64,000 nucleotides of DNA from Pegoplata infirma. Lineage: Eukaryota; Arthropoda; Insecta; Diptera; Anthomyiidae. Each line of letters begins with the position of its first letter. The first letter of the stretch is position 1. Below, piece by piece: positions 33,546 to 45,039 of this stretch. The stretch covers positions 105,178,778 through 105,242,777 of the forward strand of contig OY992536.1 in the NCBI GenBank assembly GCA_963921195.1. Direction: 5' to 3'. The notes beneath the pieces were generated by a model. That model was not told the DNA's origin, made no database searches, and was given only the letters and a program-made list of their open reading frames with translations. Made by a program: the position numbers and the translations under genes.

Positions 33546-34388
33546 TACACTAAGAAAATTATGTCATTAACTGTTTGTAGGTTATTTTAAAAAGTAATCA
33601 GTAAAGTCATTTTAAAAGAAAATTCACTTATTTTATAAAGGACTGCAAAATTCTTCTAGATATGGACAGGAAGCAACTGAGAGCTACAGTTAACCTCATT
33701 ACTGGTCACAACACATTGGGTAAACACATGGTAACAATTGGAATTAGAAATGATAATACATGTAGATGGTGCAGAGAATCCGTAGAAGATACATATCATT
33801 TCTTATGCGAATGCCCTGCACTGTCATTTAGAAGATTAAAAATTTTTGGTTCTTATATTTTTCAGAATTTATCCGAATTACGAGGCACGAATCCTTGGAC
33901 CCTACTGGGATTTATAAGGGCATCTAAATGGGACGCATAAAGGAAAACCACTTTGGGCTACACAGTAGAAGAAGAGAGAGGATCAAAGTTTCAAAGGAAT
34001 CATAATGGGCCACATCACGGCCTCTATGGGCGCTGGTGTATACCAGTGTCATCCTTCATAACCTAACCTAACCTAACCTAAAGGATTTAATTTTTTTACT
34101 GTTTATGTAGTTTAAAAAAAATAATTTACTGTATTAAAAACGAATTTTCTGTTACATTTAATTTCGGCAGTAAAAAATTTCTTCTATAGTTTTACTGTTT
34201 TTCAATACAAAATAACTGAATATTCACTAGTTTTTTAATGTTTTGGTTAGTCATTAAATTAACATTTAAAATTGACTGTAATGTGTTTTAATTTTAAATG
34301 AAAAAACAGTGGAATGGTTTTTAAATAAAATTTCATTTGTTTTAAGTGAATATTCACTGGAATTTACCTACATAATTCTTTGAGTGTA
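33546..34388. mobile_element. TA-flanked TIR element (Tc1/mariner-like) carrying a non-LTR fragment
   Basis: The element is 33548-34386. The ends are 'cactaagaaaattatg' and inverted 'cataattctttgagtg', flanked by TA on both sides, which fits Tc1/mariner. The interior outside the retrotransposon fragment is rich in 'tttactgttttt' motifs. No transposase. Absent from the left copy, which has a larger deletion here. Confidence 0.55.
33650..34083 (+). pseudogene. 3' end of a non-LTR retrotransposon with zinc-finger-like C-terminus and CCTAA tail
   Basis: 33662-33940 encodes LRATVNLITGHNTLGKHMV and CRWCRESVEDTYHFLCECPA, the cysteine/histidine motif usual downstream of RNase H in I/R1/LOA-type elements. 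After about 120 nt of 3' UTR it ends in four CCTAA units at 34060-34081 without poly(A). A 5'-truncated insertion. Confidence 0.8.
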
Positions 34389-34392
34389 CTTG

Positions 34393-34731
34393 TTATTATA
34401 TAAGACAATTTAAATTGCCGTGAAAAAGTGACATTTCAGTTTTGTTATGATCGTTTCTTTATTATAATTGTCAAAAGTTGTTTATTTTTCATTGTTTTAT
34501 TGCGATTTGAGGCGATTAAAGTTGAAATGAAATTTTCACCGCAAAAAAAACAGAGTACTTAGCTTTAAGCATAGTACGCTTTTTATTACGGTGAAAATTT
34601 CACTTAAACTATAAACGCCTCAAATCGCAATAAAACATATAAACAACTTTTGACAATTATAAGAAAGAAATGATCATAACAAAACTGAAATGTCAATTTT
34701 TCACGACAATTTAAATTGTCTTGTATAATAA
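34393..34731. repeat. Complete short foldback element (339 bp), right copy
   Basis: Ends TTATTATAYAAGACAATTT inverted, with arms of about 160 nt that share 'caaaagttgtttat' and 'attgcgatttgaggcg'. Central loop near 34560. No ORF. Confidence 0.8.
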
Positions 34732-34971
34732 AAATGCGTGAAAACTTTTTTAACAATTCCCCGATAATTACTCGCGTTGCCATTTGTTTTATATGGAGTT
34801 TGACAGATTTTTTCCCGTGAAATCGACTTTCCAGACTCGCTAAAGTGTTTTCTTCCCTATCTTTTTCAATACATTTTTGATATCGCGAAAAAATGTGGAA
34901 TTTTGAACCCCCTTAAATCTAACACAGTGGGTCACTTTTATGGGAGATAGGCGAAAACATGGAGCGATTTT

Positions 34972-37110
34972 TATACCCTCCAACTACAGTATGGGGGTAT
35001 ACTCACTTTGTCATTCCGTGTGTAACGCATTGAAATATCGGTCGGCGTCCCCATAATGTATATGAACATTTCCATTTAACTTTTGATTTTAAGGTTTAAA
35101 AAATATTCAAATTTTTTTTGAAGGCACATCAAAATCGTTTAGTACGCGTATAAACATGCATTTAGTAAGTTCAAATCCGTTCGCGTGAAGAACTTTCAGC
35201 TGACGGCGCGAAAGTTATGGCGGTTTAAAGATTTTAATTGAAAACAAAAAATCTCAAAATTACAATTATTATTAGAAATACTACCCCCAATAACAACCGG
35301 ATAAATTACGTCCATTAACGTGGATATACAATCAGATTTTTACGTTAAAAGTTTGTTTTAAAAAGTTGCTCTCTTAATACTTGATATGCAATTTACGCGA
35401 AATCTAATGACGATGGACCAAATTAAAGGTCATATTCGGATTAAGCACCCTCAAATTAGTTAAGAAACTTGTGAATTATGCAAAATTGTGAATTTTTAAA
35501 AGTGATGCAATTTCTGACTAATCAAATTTTGAAAGATGCATAAAATCCACAATCTTCAAAATTTATTAATGCCGCTCAGTTTTGGATTAAAGCTTTATAA
35601 GTGCCAGCAATTGCCATTTATAGAAATTAATTTCTATTAGCGGTTTGGGTGTGCCCTGGCGGTTTATCTGAGAACAAAATTGGAGCGTTTTCAGCGTATA
35701 GTTACATTAAGTCCCAATTTTTGCACACGATTCATATTACGCATTACAAGCAATCGTCTGACGGGTATATTTTAAATCTCAATTCTTTTCGCGTGAAAAT
35801 ACAAGCAAAAGTTTAAAATCGTGAAATGTCAGATTTTTGCAAAATTTTTGCTAAATAAAATTTTAACACGCTATATCGATTTTATTATAAAAAATCAAAA
35901 AATATTTGAATCACGCGATGTGCTGGCCACTTTTAAATAATATTGCGAATGTGCCTCGCAAAAAAGTGGATTTTTGATGACTTTCACGTCCTGTCTCTTA
36001 ACCTTTGTCTAGCTAGTACTCCGCTCCTATTGAGGGCACATTCATGAGACCGGTTTCAAACTGTAGGGAATAACGACAGCTATCATTTTTCGTATTAGCT
36101 TTTGAAAAGTATGAAGCGGCGCAAATTTCCTGGTCAAAAAACGACGAAAAATTGAAAATGAAGAAATTTTAATTTCAAACCGTTACCACCAAATAACTTT
36201 TTTTTTATTGATGGCACATCAAATTCATAAATACATCTTTTTTGAACAAGTGTAGGGACCATATATATTAAATCTTCGAAGAATACGTTGGACGGCGCAA
36301 GTACAATAGGCCAAAGAGTACATAATTTTTATGAAATTTCAATCGACTTTTCCACATTTCGGAAGTTTGATTGTCGCTAACTACCGCAAATTAAGATTTT
36401 TGGCATTTAGTGTTTGTAAGCTAATTGCATTAGAATTCCTTTATGCATTTCTATCAGTAGATAGCCATTTGAATGCAAATAAAAAAAGTTTTGGCCAAAA
36501 AACCAAAATTTCAAAGAAATGAAAAGTTAAATGGAAATGTCCATATATATTATTGATCAGTGATCGATTCTAAGACATTCTACCGATTTCCGTCCGTCCG
36601 TCTGTAGTTAACACGATACAGTCCAAAATAAAAGAGCTAGACTCCTCAAGTTTGGCACGAATATGTCTTATGGTCCTAGGAAGGTTAAGTTCGGAAATGG
36701 GCAAAATCGGACAAGGGGGGAAAAAAGTTCCTCCTTGAAGAACTAAACAAACCTCTAAAAAATATCATTGTTTTCATGATTTTTTGTCTTTTTGTTTCAC
36801 AAATGCAACATTTTTATGCTACAAGAAGTTCAAAGTCCTGCATTTGGACCCTGAAAATTATAAAATGTCGTTTTTTCGGTCCGCCCCCCTTTTATGGGCG
36901 TAGAATAAAAATAAAAATTAAATTATGATAAACTTGCATTTCTTTAGTGCAAAAAGCATAAGAATGAATTTTTAAACACATATTCGAGAGGAAATTTGCC
37001 CCCAATCACCACGACCCCCCCATCAAACGCCTCTACATTTTTTTGTATTTTTTTGCATGTTGGAGGGTATAAACGATTCGGCACAGCCGAATTTAACACT
37101 CTTACTTGTT
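34972..37110 (+). mobile_element. Helitron-like type C, right copy, interrupted
   Basis: 5' hairpin 'tataccctccaactacagtatgggggtata', (GTCC)n at 36591-36604, terminal hairpin ATTCGGCACAGCCGAAT (37076-37092) and 'cttgtt'. 35064-36542 is an insertion. Only the first 92 bp survive in the left copy. Confidence 0.75.
35064..36542. mobile_element. 1.48-kb TIR element of unknown family, right copy only
   Basis: Ends GRACATTTCCATTTAACTTTT inverted (about 20 bp). Inside, two diverged direct blocks begin 'ggcacatcaaa' (about 35125 and 36205), each followed by a 'gacggcgc' block. No transposase, and the small ORF at 36331-36522 has no motif. TSD unclear in the TATATA target. Confidence 0.55.
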
Positions 37111-37256
37111 TTAATTTAAATAAGCTGCGTCCTTGGACCAAGATAAGCTTTATTTTCAGTTAATTTAATTGATAATTACGATCTGTATCGTGCTTACACC
37201 GACTCCGTGTACAGACGGAAAACACACGAAGGGTCAGAGTCGATCGGTATACATAA
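37111..37256 (-). mobile_element. Helitron-like type B remnant
   Basis: 'gatctgtatcgtgcttacaccg' and 'gtcgatcggtata' match the inverted 5' part of the type-B element (for example 8686-8775). Very short relic, absent from the left copy. Confidence 0.5.
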
Positions 37257-38627
37257 AGGTTGGTCTTGTCACTGATGACAGTGACTGATGACTTAAAGAC
37301 AGTGCCAATTTGATAACTTTAATTTTAAAATAAAAACAACAACATTTATTTTTATTATTTTTTTTTTTATTATTTTCTTTTGAATTATTTAAAAATACAG
37401 TACAAAAGTAGTAAAGTGGCAAGAATAAAATATCAATAAATATTTACAAAAAAAAAAAAAAAAGTTAAGAACAATTTTGCAGAAAATAAAAGACAAAAAA
37501 GTGTTTAAGGGTAAAAAGTTTCCCCTCCTCTAAAAAGGAAAAAAATAAATTGAGTATTTTTTTTTAATTATTTTGTAAAGTAACTTATACTTATATTGTG
37601 ACAATATATTCCACATATTTTGTGACAAAACAATTGTGACAAATACGAGGAAAAAAAATTTATATAGTTTATATTTACACGACGATATTTTTAAGGCAGT
37701 TTTTTTTTCTTTCTTTAGAGATACTTAACAATTATAAAAATAAACTAAAAATAATATAAAAAAAATTAAATTATAAAAAATAAAAAAATTAAACAAAATA
37801 ATAATAATTAAGTCTAAAAAAATTTTAATTGATATAAAAAAAAGGGCAGTTTTAAAAATTTTCTTTAAAGGAAATTTATCAGAGATTTTAAATTGCTTAA
37901 AAATACTTTTTTTTTTGTTTAAAATTTTAAATATTTTAAAATCTCTCTGGATTTTATTAAGAAATTTTGACTAAATTTTATTTAATATTATGCTTGGTAA
38001 CAAAAAAGCTTTAAAAGCTTTTTTTTTAAATATTTAACGGTTTTTTATTGTTTTAAGCTGGCAACACTAATTTAAGTAAATATGTTTAGTTGTGATAAAG
38101 AGTTAGCAGCACCTTATAGAGTGTTTAATAGACTCTCAGTTATAAAAAACAGTAGTGGCAGCACAATACTTAGGAATAAGCTCACTCGAACGCATGAAAG
38201 CTTTGATAATTTAGCAACTTTAATACACTTTATGCCGCCATCATTTTATAATTACGAAAATTAGCATAGCAGTATCATCTCTTATCATTTCTCTTTACTC
38301 TCAATATATCATTTTTGTTAACAGAAATTTATTAGGAATCGTGTAGTTATTTTAAAGCTTTTTCTTTGTGCTTTCAAAGCTTTTTTCTTGTGCTTTTTGT
38401 TGGCATATGTTGGCAACACTTACGTAAGCAAATGTGTTAATTAATTTAAACTACAGAATTAAAAGTTTATCAGGTTTTGAAAGACTTTATACTTTATCCT
38501 TATTACACCGCCCGACAAAAATATAAAAAAGTCATAAACGTTTGAAACTAGAAAATAAATGTAGTAAAACGGCATTTGTAGTTTTTGATTTTGTAATCCT
38601 GTTTCCTTTTAAAAGGACTTTAAAGTT
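37257..38627. other. AT-rich 3' flank of the right gene copy
   Basis: Aligns with 12430-13760. TGGCAACACT-like motifs at about 38058 and 38410. A 13-bp duplication 'cagtgactgatga' near 37280. No gene seen. Confidence 0.5.
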
Positions 38628-39695
38628 TTAGGCTGAGTTTCTGACATATCGCTTTAACTTAGTTTAACCGGGAGTTTTATTAAACTTTATTAAATTAAAA
38701 CCAAGTTTAACCAAGCATTCTGTTTTTCAGTTCAAGTTTAGCAAATGTCGATTAATGCGGTATTACCATACCAAATATCGAATTTCCAATTAGAATAGTT
38801 GCCATCATCGTACATTTTTATACCCTCCAACTACAGTATGGGGGTATACTCACTTTGTCATTCCGTTTGTAACGCATCGAAATATAGGTCGGGGACCCCA
38901 TAAAGTATATATATTATTGATCTATGATCGATTCTAAGACTTTTCTAGAATGTCCGTATGTCCGTATGTCCGTCCGTCCGTCTGTATAAGACACGATGCA
39001 GTCCAAAATAAAAGAGATAGACTCGTTATGTTTAGCAGGAATATGTGTTTTGGTCCTAGGCAGGTTAAGTTCGTATATGGGCAAAATCGGACCAGGGGGA
39101 AAAAAGTTCCCCCTTGATGAACTTAACTAACCTCTGAAAATCGCCATATTTTCACAGGTGTTTTTGTATTTTTGTTAAGCAAATTAAACAATTTGATGTC
39201 ATAAAAAGTCCTAGGTCCTGCACTTGGACTTAGGAAATAAGAAAAAAATAGTTTTTTTTCCTCACCCCCCTTTTGTGGGCGTTGATATTAAAAATGTTTT
39301 TAAATAATGATAAAATTGTATTACTTAAGCTCAAAAAGCATAATAAATGAATTTTTGAACATTTACCACATGGGTTTATGTGTCCCCCAATGACCCCTAC
39401 TGACCCCCCCCACCAAAAAAAAACCGCCCCTGCAATTTTTTATATATGTTGGAGGGTATTATAGATTCGGCACAGCCGAATTTCACACTCTCACTTGTTT
39501 CCATTAAAATACCACAACATGGCAACACTAACCAGTATATTTGAAAATCAGAGGTGTTTTTTTGACATTTTAATTTAACTCTCCATCATTGGTGAGTTAA
39601 ACTTAAAATAAACCAAATCTCAAAAAGAGAATTTGTGGTTTAAAGTCAGTTTAAACCAAAAACCAATAAATTTTACAACTCAAAAACTCACCCTT
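38628..39695. mobile_element. TIR element with TTA TSD, carrying a Helitron-like element; right copy only
   Basis: The element is 38631-39692. Ends GGCTGAGTTTCTGA and inverted 'ctcaaaaactcaccc', flanked by TTA; the left copy has the empty site near 13764-13770. The interior repeats 'gtttaacc..' and 'ggtttaaac' blocks in opposite orientations. TTA TSD and GG-start TIR suggest PIF/Harbinger (inference). It contains the Helitron-like insertion at 38819-39499. Confidence 0.7.
38819..39499 (+). mobile_element. Complete Helitron-like type C element
   Basis: 5' hairpin 'tataccctccaactac', mixed (GTATGTCC)/(GTCC)n tract at 38955-38985, terminal hairpin ATTCGGCACAGCCGAAT at 39465-39481, and 'cttgtt' at 39494-39499. 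The cleanest type-C copy here, 681 bp. Confidence 0.8.
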
Positions 39696-39727
39696 AGAGG
39701 TTTACAATTTTTGTAAAATATTTTTTA

Positions 39728-40610
39728 AATATTTGAACTTGTCTTATAATACCACACAGAAAAAGAAATATTTGCCAATGCACAAAATTCATAGTATTTA
39801 TGAACAAATACTTAAAAAATATGAACGTTTTCATTCAATTTTTGAACTTTTTCATAATATTTATGAAAAAATGCTTAATAGTTCTTAAATTTCATATATT
39901 ATGATTTATTCATAAATACTATGAAAAAGTTTATAAGTATATGAAAAAGTTATTAAATTTTATGAATTTTTTCATAAATACTACGAAAGTCGTTCATTGG
40001 ATTTTTTTTTTGTGTGCACTATTGATGTCAAATGAATGAACAGGATCTCCGCTAGTTTCTTGATTTTGTTTACCATATAAAAAAAAAATGAGGGTAACAA
40101 TGTCCTTTTAAAACTTTATCCTTGAATATCATAAAAACTGTTTTAATAACATTTTTTGATAAAGTTTTGAAATATTTGAACTTGTCTTATAATACCACAC
40201 AGAAAAAGAAATACTTGCCAATGCACAAAATTCATAGTATTTATGAACAAATACTTAAAAAATATGAACGTTTTCATTAAATTTTTGAAGTTTTTCATAA
40301 TATTTATGAAAAAATGCTTAATAGTTCTTAAATTTCATTTATTATGATTTATTCATAAATACTATGAAAAAGTTTATAAGTATTATAAAAAAGTTAATAA
40401 ATTTTATGAATTTGTTCATAAATACTACGAAAGTTATTCATTGGAAATTTTTTTTTTGTGCACTATTGATGTCAAATGAATGAGCAGGATCTCCGCTAAT
40501 TTCTAATTTGTTTGCCATATCGGGAAAAAATTAAGGTAATAATGTCCTTTTAAAACTTTATCCTTGAATATCATAAAAAATGTTTTAACAAAATTTTTTG
40601 ATAAATTTTT
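39728..40610. repeat. Two tandem copies of a ~442-bp segment containing the small MITE (right copy only)
   Basis: 'tatttgaacttgtcttataataccacacag' starts near 39730 and again near 40172. Each copy includes the MITE (39753-40018, 40195-40462), 'tcaaatgaatgarcaggatctccgcta' and 'aatgtccttttaaaactttatcc'. The left copy has one unit. Confidence 0.8.
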
Positions 40611-41111
40611 AAAATGTCCTTTTCAAAACTTTATTAAAAACTTTACATCTTTTTTCCTGATGTGATAAAATAAAAATTGGAAAAATTAGCAAAGATTCTC
40701 GTCTTTCATTTGTTATCAATAGTGTGACATTATCAGACAAGTACAAATATTTAAAAAATATTTTACAAATATATAATTCTCTAAACTTTTAAGTCCTTTT
40801 AAAAGGAAAAATTATCACGAAATGTAAAACTGTAAATTTAGTTTTACTCCATTTCGATTCTTCTATTTACACGTTTATAATTTATTTCATGTAAAATATT
40901 AGCTTTCAGACAGTGTTATCAAAAAATTTTCTTAAAACCGTGTTATCATTTAATAGTAAAAGCTCTTGTTTGTAAGCTTTTTTGTTTATATTTATTTTTT
41001 TGTTTTGTTTTAACTGGCAACACTGTTTTAAAAGTTTAGTGTTAGGAATCGTTGTGTTATTGCAAGAAAAAGCTTTTTTTTAGTTTTTTTTTAAATTGTT
41101 AACTTAAGCTT

Positions 41112-44100
41112 TTACCGTCTACTTGTAAATTTTGAAGCTAAAGAATATAATGACTTTAATAATTCCAAAGCTCTTTTATCCGAACTAGAAGCATCATTAT
41201 CTACAGCCACTGCTGTTATAGTCGATGAAGAAGCTTCCCTATCATTATCCTCCACCTTAATGACAAATTTCTGTGTTGTCGTCGATTCTCCGCTATTATT
41301 ACTATCCACTGTTGTTGATCCATATAAAGTGGTAGTGGGTAGATCTGTTGTAGTAGAGGGATAATTTATGGTGGTAGTAGTAAATTCTTCACCACTTCCA
41401 GTTCTTCTATAGGTGGTAACAGGTAAAATTTCGGTGGTTGTTAAAGGTTTTTCTTTATGATGAGAATTTTTACCGTTGCTTGTATCGTCTCCCTTAAGTT
41501 TACCATCCATATTAATGAGAGCATTGATCAGGTGTTTACGTGATCTTTCTAAAGCCTTGCCATTTTGATCATCACAGGTTTGTATGAGTAATAATAAGAG
41601 ACGAAGAATTTGACGGTTATGTTCTGCCTCAGCCATAACATTTCTCAAGTGATAAGCTTCATTTTCATTTAAACCACCAAATAATTTATTAGCTATACGT
41701 TGTAAACCACTGTTGGAGGGCAAAGATTCCCGGGGTAAGTCATATGACTCAAAGATTTCTTGCCAAGGATCAACAGCCACATCAGAGGTTTCAACTCGTA
41801 ATTTGGAATTTTGCTTAGGTTCTATTAACTCGGTACTGCCATAACGTAAACTACTTCTTTGTCCGGCCGAAGATAAAATATCAACATTACCATGTTGACG
41901 AGATCTGGGTAATACAGTGACTCCTTGTTTTTGGTTATAGTCAAAGGGTCTTTTTGTTGTGGTAGTCTTAGATTTCATTAAACCATCATTAATCTTTAAA
42001 GGATCCAAAATATCATCATGTTCTATAAAGGACCAAGGATTTTCTAAAGGTTTTGCAGTAGTCAGTTTTCCAGATTTATCTTGATTTCTTATTAATTCAT
42101 TTCTGGGCTTAACAAATGACTGTGTCTGTTCTCGTTGCAAAAATTCTTCACCTTCTCCGGAATCTGGGGTAGGCGGTTCTAATTCTGCGGAAAATTCTAA
42201 ACTAGACTTTTGTTCTGAGGATGTTTTATAGGTAGTAGAATCTAAATCTTCGGTAGTACTAGCAGAATCGGGTGCTAAGGTGGATGTTATAAAGTTCGTA
42301 TTTATGGCAGAGGCTAAATTAGATGGTGTCGTGAAACCTGCCTTATTGGCTGTTGGAGTAGGATGTGTTGGCAAATAAGTGGCACCAGTACCTTGATTAA
42401 ATAATGCCGAATCGGTTACAGTAATAAATTTGGAATTTTTATCTACTGGTGGTTCTGTGGGTCTAACAGATTCTAAACTTTCTCTAAATTTGGCAGGATC
42501 ATTAAGATAATTTGTCAAGGCATTTGAGAAAACCTGAGCAATTTTACGAGATTCTGGTTTTTCGGCCAAAGCTTTGATAGTCGAATCAGTAGCACCTATT
42601 TGGGGAAAAGGTGTTAAAACATCTTTCGATTTGCCAGCATTAGTATCCGCTAAACCTTGACTTAGATTATTTTGAGAATCTGGAGAACCATTAACACCAA
42701 ATAAGGTATTGTATCTCTTAACCGTACCATTACTCAACAAACTAGTGTGTATATCATCTGAGTTTTGTGCTAAACCAGGAGTAGCTACAGTAGTTAGAGT
42801 AGCTGTGGTATCTGATAGTTTTTCCTTAGGAATCAAAGAATTGGTCGAGTGCACCGGAATATTAGCATTATCCTTATGGTTAAATTTCTTATTCGAATTA
42901 TCTTCTAGAGAATTAACATTCTTGCTATTACTATCATTATGTTGTTCCGTAGCAAAATATTGTGCCAAAGATATTAAAGCATCTGGTCCTGAGGAGGGTG
43001 GTATATCTAAACCTTGACGATTTTTACCATTTACTTTAATCAATTCTACATCTTCGAAATTATGTTTCAAAACATTCATAGTTTTTAACATATCATTAAC
43101 ATTACGGGAGACTTCATCTTGTACCACACTTATGGGAGCAAATAGAAAAGAATCTCCAGCAGCATCATTTGTAGCTTTTGGAGCTAAAGCTGATTTGGGT
43201 AAATAAGTAGGGCCGGTAGAGGCAGGAGTGGTGGTGAGTAAACTTTCAGATAATTCATATTTGGTATTTGCTTTACGTAATGGTATATCAACATTAAAAC
43301 TATTTTTGGGAGACAAAGAAACTTGATGGACTTCCGAAGAATAATCTCTATCTTTATCATCATAATAATGACGCATACCTATGATTATGGGTCTCAAAGT
43401 AGTAGGAGCAGTAATTTCAAATTCTACAGGACTAACAGTTGGTTTATTAGTTCCCGAACCGCCATCTAAAAATATACCAGCTCCATTGTTATTAACATTA
43501 AAACGATGAGGTGTGGGAGTAGTAGCGGTAGCTCCTTTTCCATTAACTGCTTTACCCTCAGTAGTTTTAGATTTTGATACCGACGGTACGGTAGGTGTAT
43601 AAAATGGTGTAGTTCTAGTAGATTCAAAACGTCTAGCAGCTGTCGTATAGGTTCCGGAGTTATAAGACGTAGTAGGATTGTTTAATTTTTCAGTATTTTC
43701 ATTTAGTTTTTCCTTCTTTAAAGGTTTAACTTTTTCTGAACGTTCACTAGGTTCGGGTTTTTTCTCTTCACGATAACGTTGTTGTCCACGTTGACCATTA
43801 CGTCCCCGTTCGGTGGTATCATTATTTAAATCTGTATAACCATGTCTTTGTGAGCCACGATCTCCAGCACCTCTGCGATTATTATCATTTCTAGAAGATG
43901 CCTTGGGTGCTGTTTCAGATTTAGGTTTATCATAGTTATTGTAATTACGATTGCGGCTGCTTACAAATGAGGCGGACTCGGCGGTAATTTGAGATTCATT
44001 GTCATTATCATTACTATCGATATTAGAAATTTCTGGTTTAACTGGATTTCCTTTAGCTTTTTCACCAGAAAGATCTTCAAAATCTACACTTTCCAAAGAA

Positions 44101-44768
44101 GGAGTTTCATCAGAATCTATACGTCTATCGGATTTATTGTTAGCTCCAGCATTGGCATTACCATTACCATTTCCTCTTGAACGTTGTGTACCTTTAGCTG
44201 GTACCCTAGGTTTTATATTTAAACCTCCTCCTACAATATTGAAACCTTGTACGGGTATGGAGGGTTTTAAACGTTGTACTCTTTGTTTATTCAATAATTC
44301 CGTACTATCGGCATAGAATCCAGAAGAACCCAAACAATTCACCTTAAACCACCAATCACAAGTTAATTCACTTTGTTGGAATATAGTACCATTGGGACAA
44401 AGGAAAGATATTTTGCGACCCTCTTCACATATATGAAAGACCTGAAAAGAAAATTTTATGAATTACTAAAAAAAAACTTTTAGATAACCTTGTAAACTAA
44501 CCTGACAATCAGTTTCCATATCTGCAAAATAACCATTACCGTAAGATCTACAACTGAATGTTGTCTTGGGTATACGTGGATAGATGGGAAAATCTATACC
44601 GGGTCTTCCTACCACACCCTGATAAACCTCATAGTCGACATCTTCATCAGAGGCTCGTTTCTTTAGATGATGCTTGTGTTCGTTACAATCAGCATGAGTT
44701 TCATATTGTTCTTCTTCAAATTGTGTAGCACCAGTTTGTTTGGCCAATATACGTGCTGGTATATGAGT
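41112..44768 (-). CDS. CPAP1-type chitin-binding cuticular protein, right copy (5' exons outside window)
   Basis: Exon 44768-44502 (89 codons, starting after a TTTCATTCCAG acceptor) is joined over a 60-bp intron to the long terminal exon 44441-41112, with TAA at 41114-41112. The visible protein is about 1,198 residues: KQTGATQFEEEQYETHADC, a dibasic HHLKKR, then the CBM14 domain beginning FSCRSYGNGYFADMETDC, with six cysteines and the aromatic pair in CDWWFKVNC. A long Ser/Thr/Asn-rich, mucin-like and probably O-glycosylated tail follows. About 220 residues from the end a conserved block (DPWQEIFESY through LLLLLIQTCDDQNGKALERS) looks helical, and the C-terminus is a short basic helix. It is expected to be secreted and to act in the chitinous extracellular matrix. 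No orthologue name is certain. The intact partner of 14932-18561. Confidence 0.92.
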
Positions 44769-45019
44769 CTGGAATGAAATTAAGTCAAGTAATGTAATAA
44801 ATTGTACTGCAGAATTTATGTTTTCTTTAAATATAATCGTTGTAGCATTTGTTTGTAAAGAATGATGTCCGGAAACATTTGAGCTATCGAGCCTACATTT
44901 ATACCATAGGTTTGGCTTGGGCTACTCTGGGTTTTTATGCCTTTACTCAGAGGTAGAAACTATGATAAAGCGGAGTTTTGTAATACCTGGTAGTATCTGT
45001 CTAGGACCTCATAAATTAT
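44769..45019. other. Intron or 5' flank of the chitin-binding gene
   Basis: Directly upstream of the 44768 exon on the minus strand. From about 44985 a degraded Helitron-like 5' part is seen ('cctggtagtatctgtctaggacctcataaa...gatcgatttt'). No upstream coding exon is recognised anywhere to 64000, so the next intron may be longer than 19 kb, or the first exons are short and unrecognised. Confidence 0.5.
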
Positions 45020-45039
45020 ATGATCGATTTTAAGATCTT

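Larger units (their letters stand above)
32137..34394 (+). mobile_element. Helitron-like type B, right copy, with complete 3' end but interrupted
   Basis: Counterpart of 8008-9394. A hAT MITE interrupts its start (32149-32709). The (GTCC)n tract is at 32842-32871. The terminal hairpin GGTCGGTCTTGACCGAC is at 33519-33535. A TA-flanked element (33548-34386) separates 'ataattttct' from the final 'cttgtt' (34389-34394). Confidence 0.7.
30530..34830. repeat. Older palindromic base element, right copy
   Basis: Left-arm pieces at 30534-30569 and 32072-32136, right arm at 34732-34826, matching the left-copy element at 4350-9790. It is split by the type A and B Helitron-like elements, which are shared by both copies. 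Confidence 0.6.

Noticed and set aside
37076..37092. ATTCGGC hairpins as rho-independent terminators
   Set aside because: This is a eukaryotic nuclear sequence; the hairpins recur at the 3' ends of Helitron-like elements.
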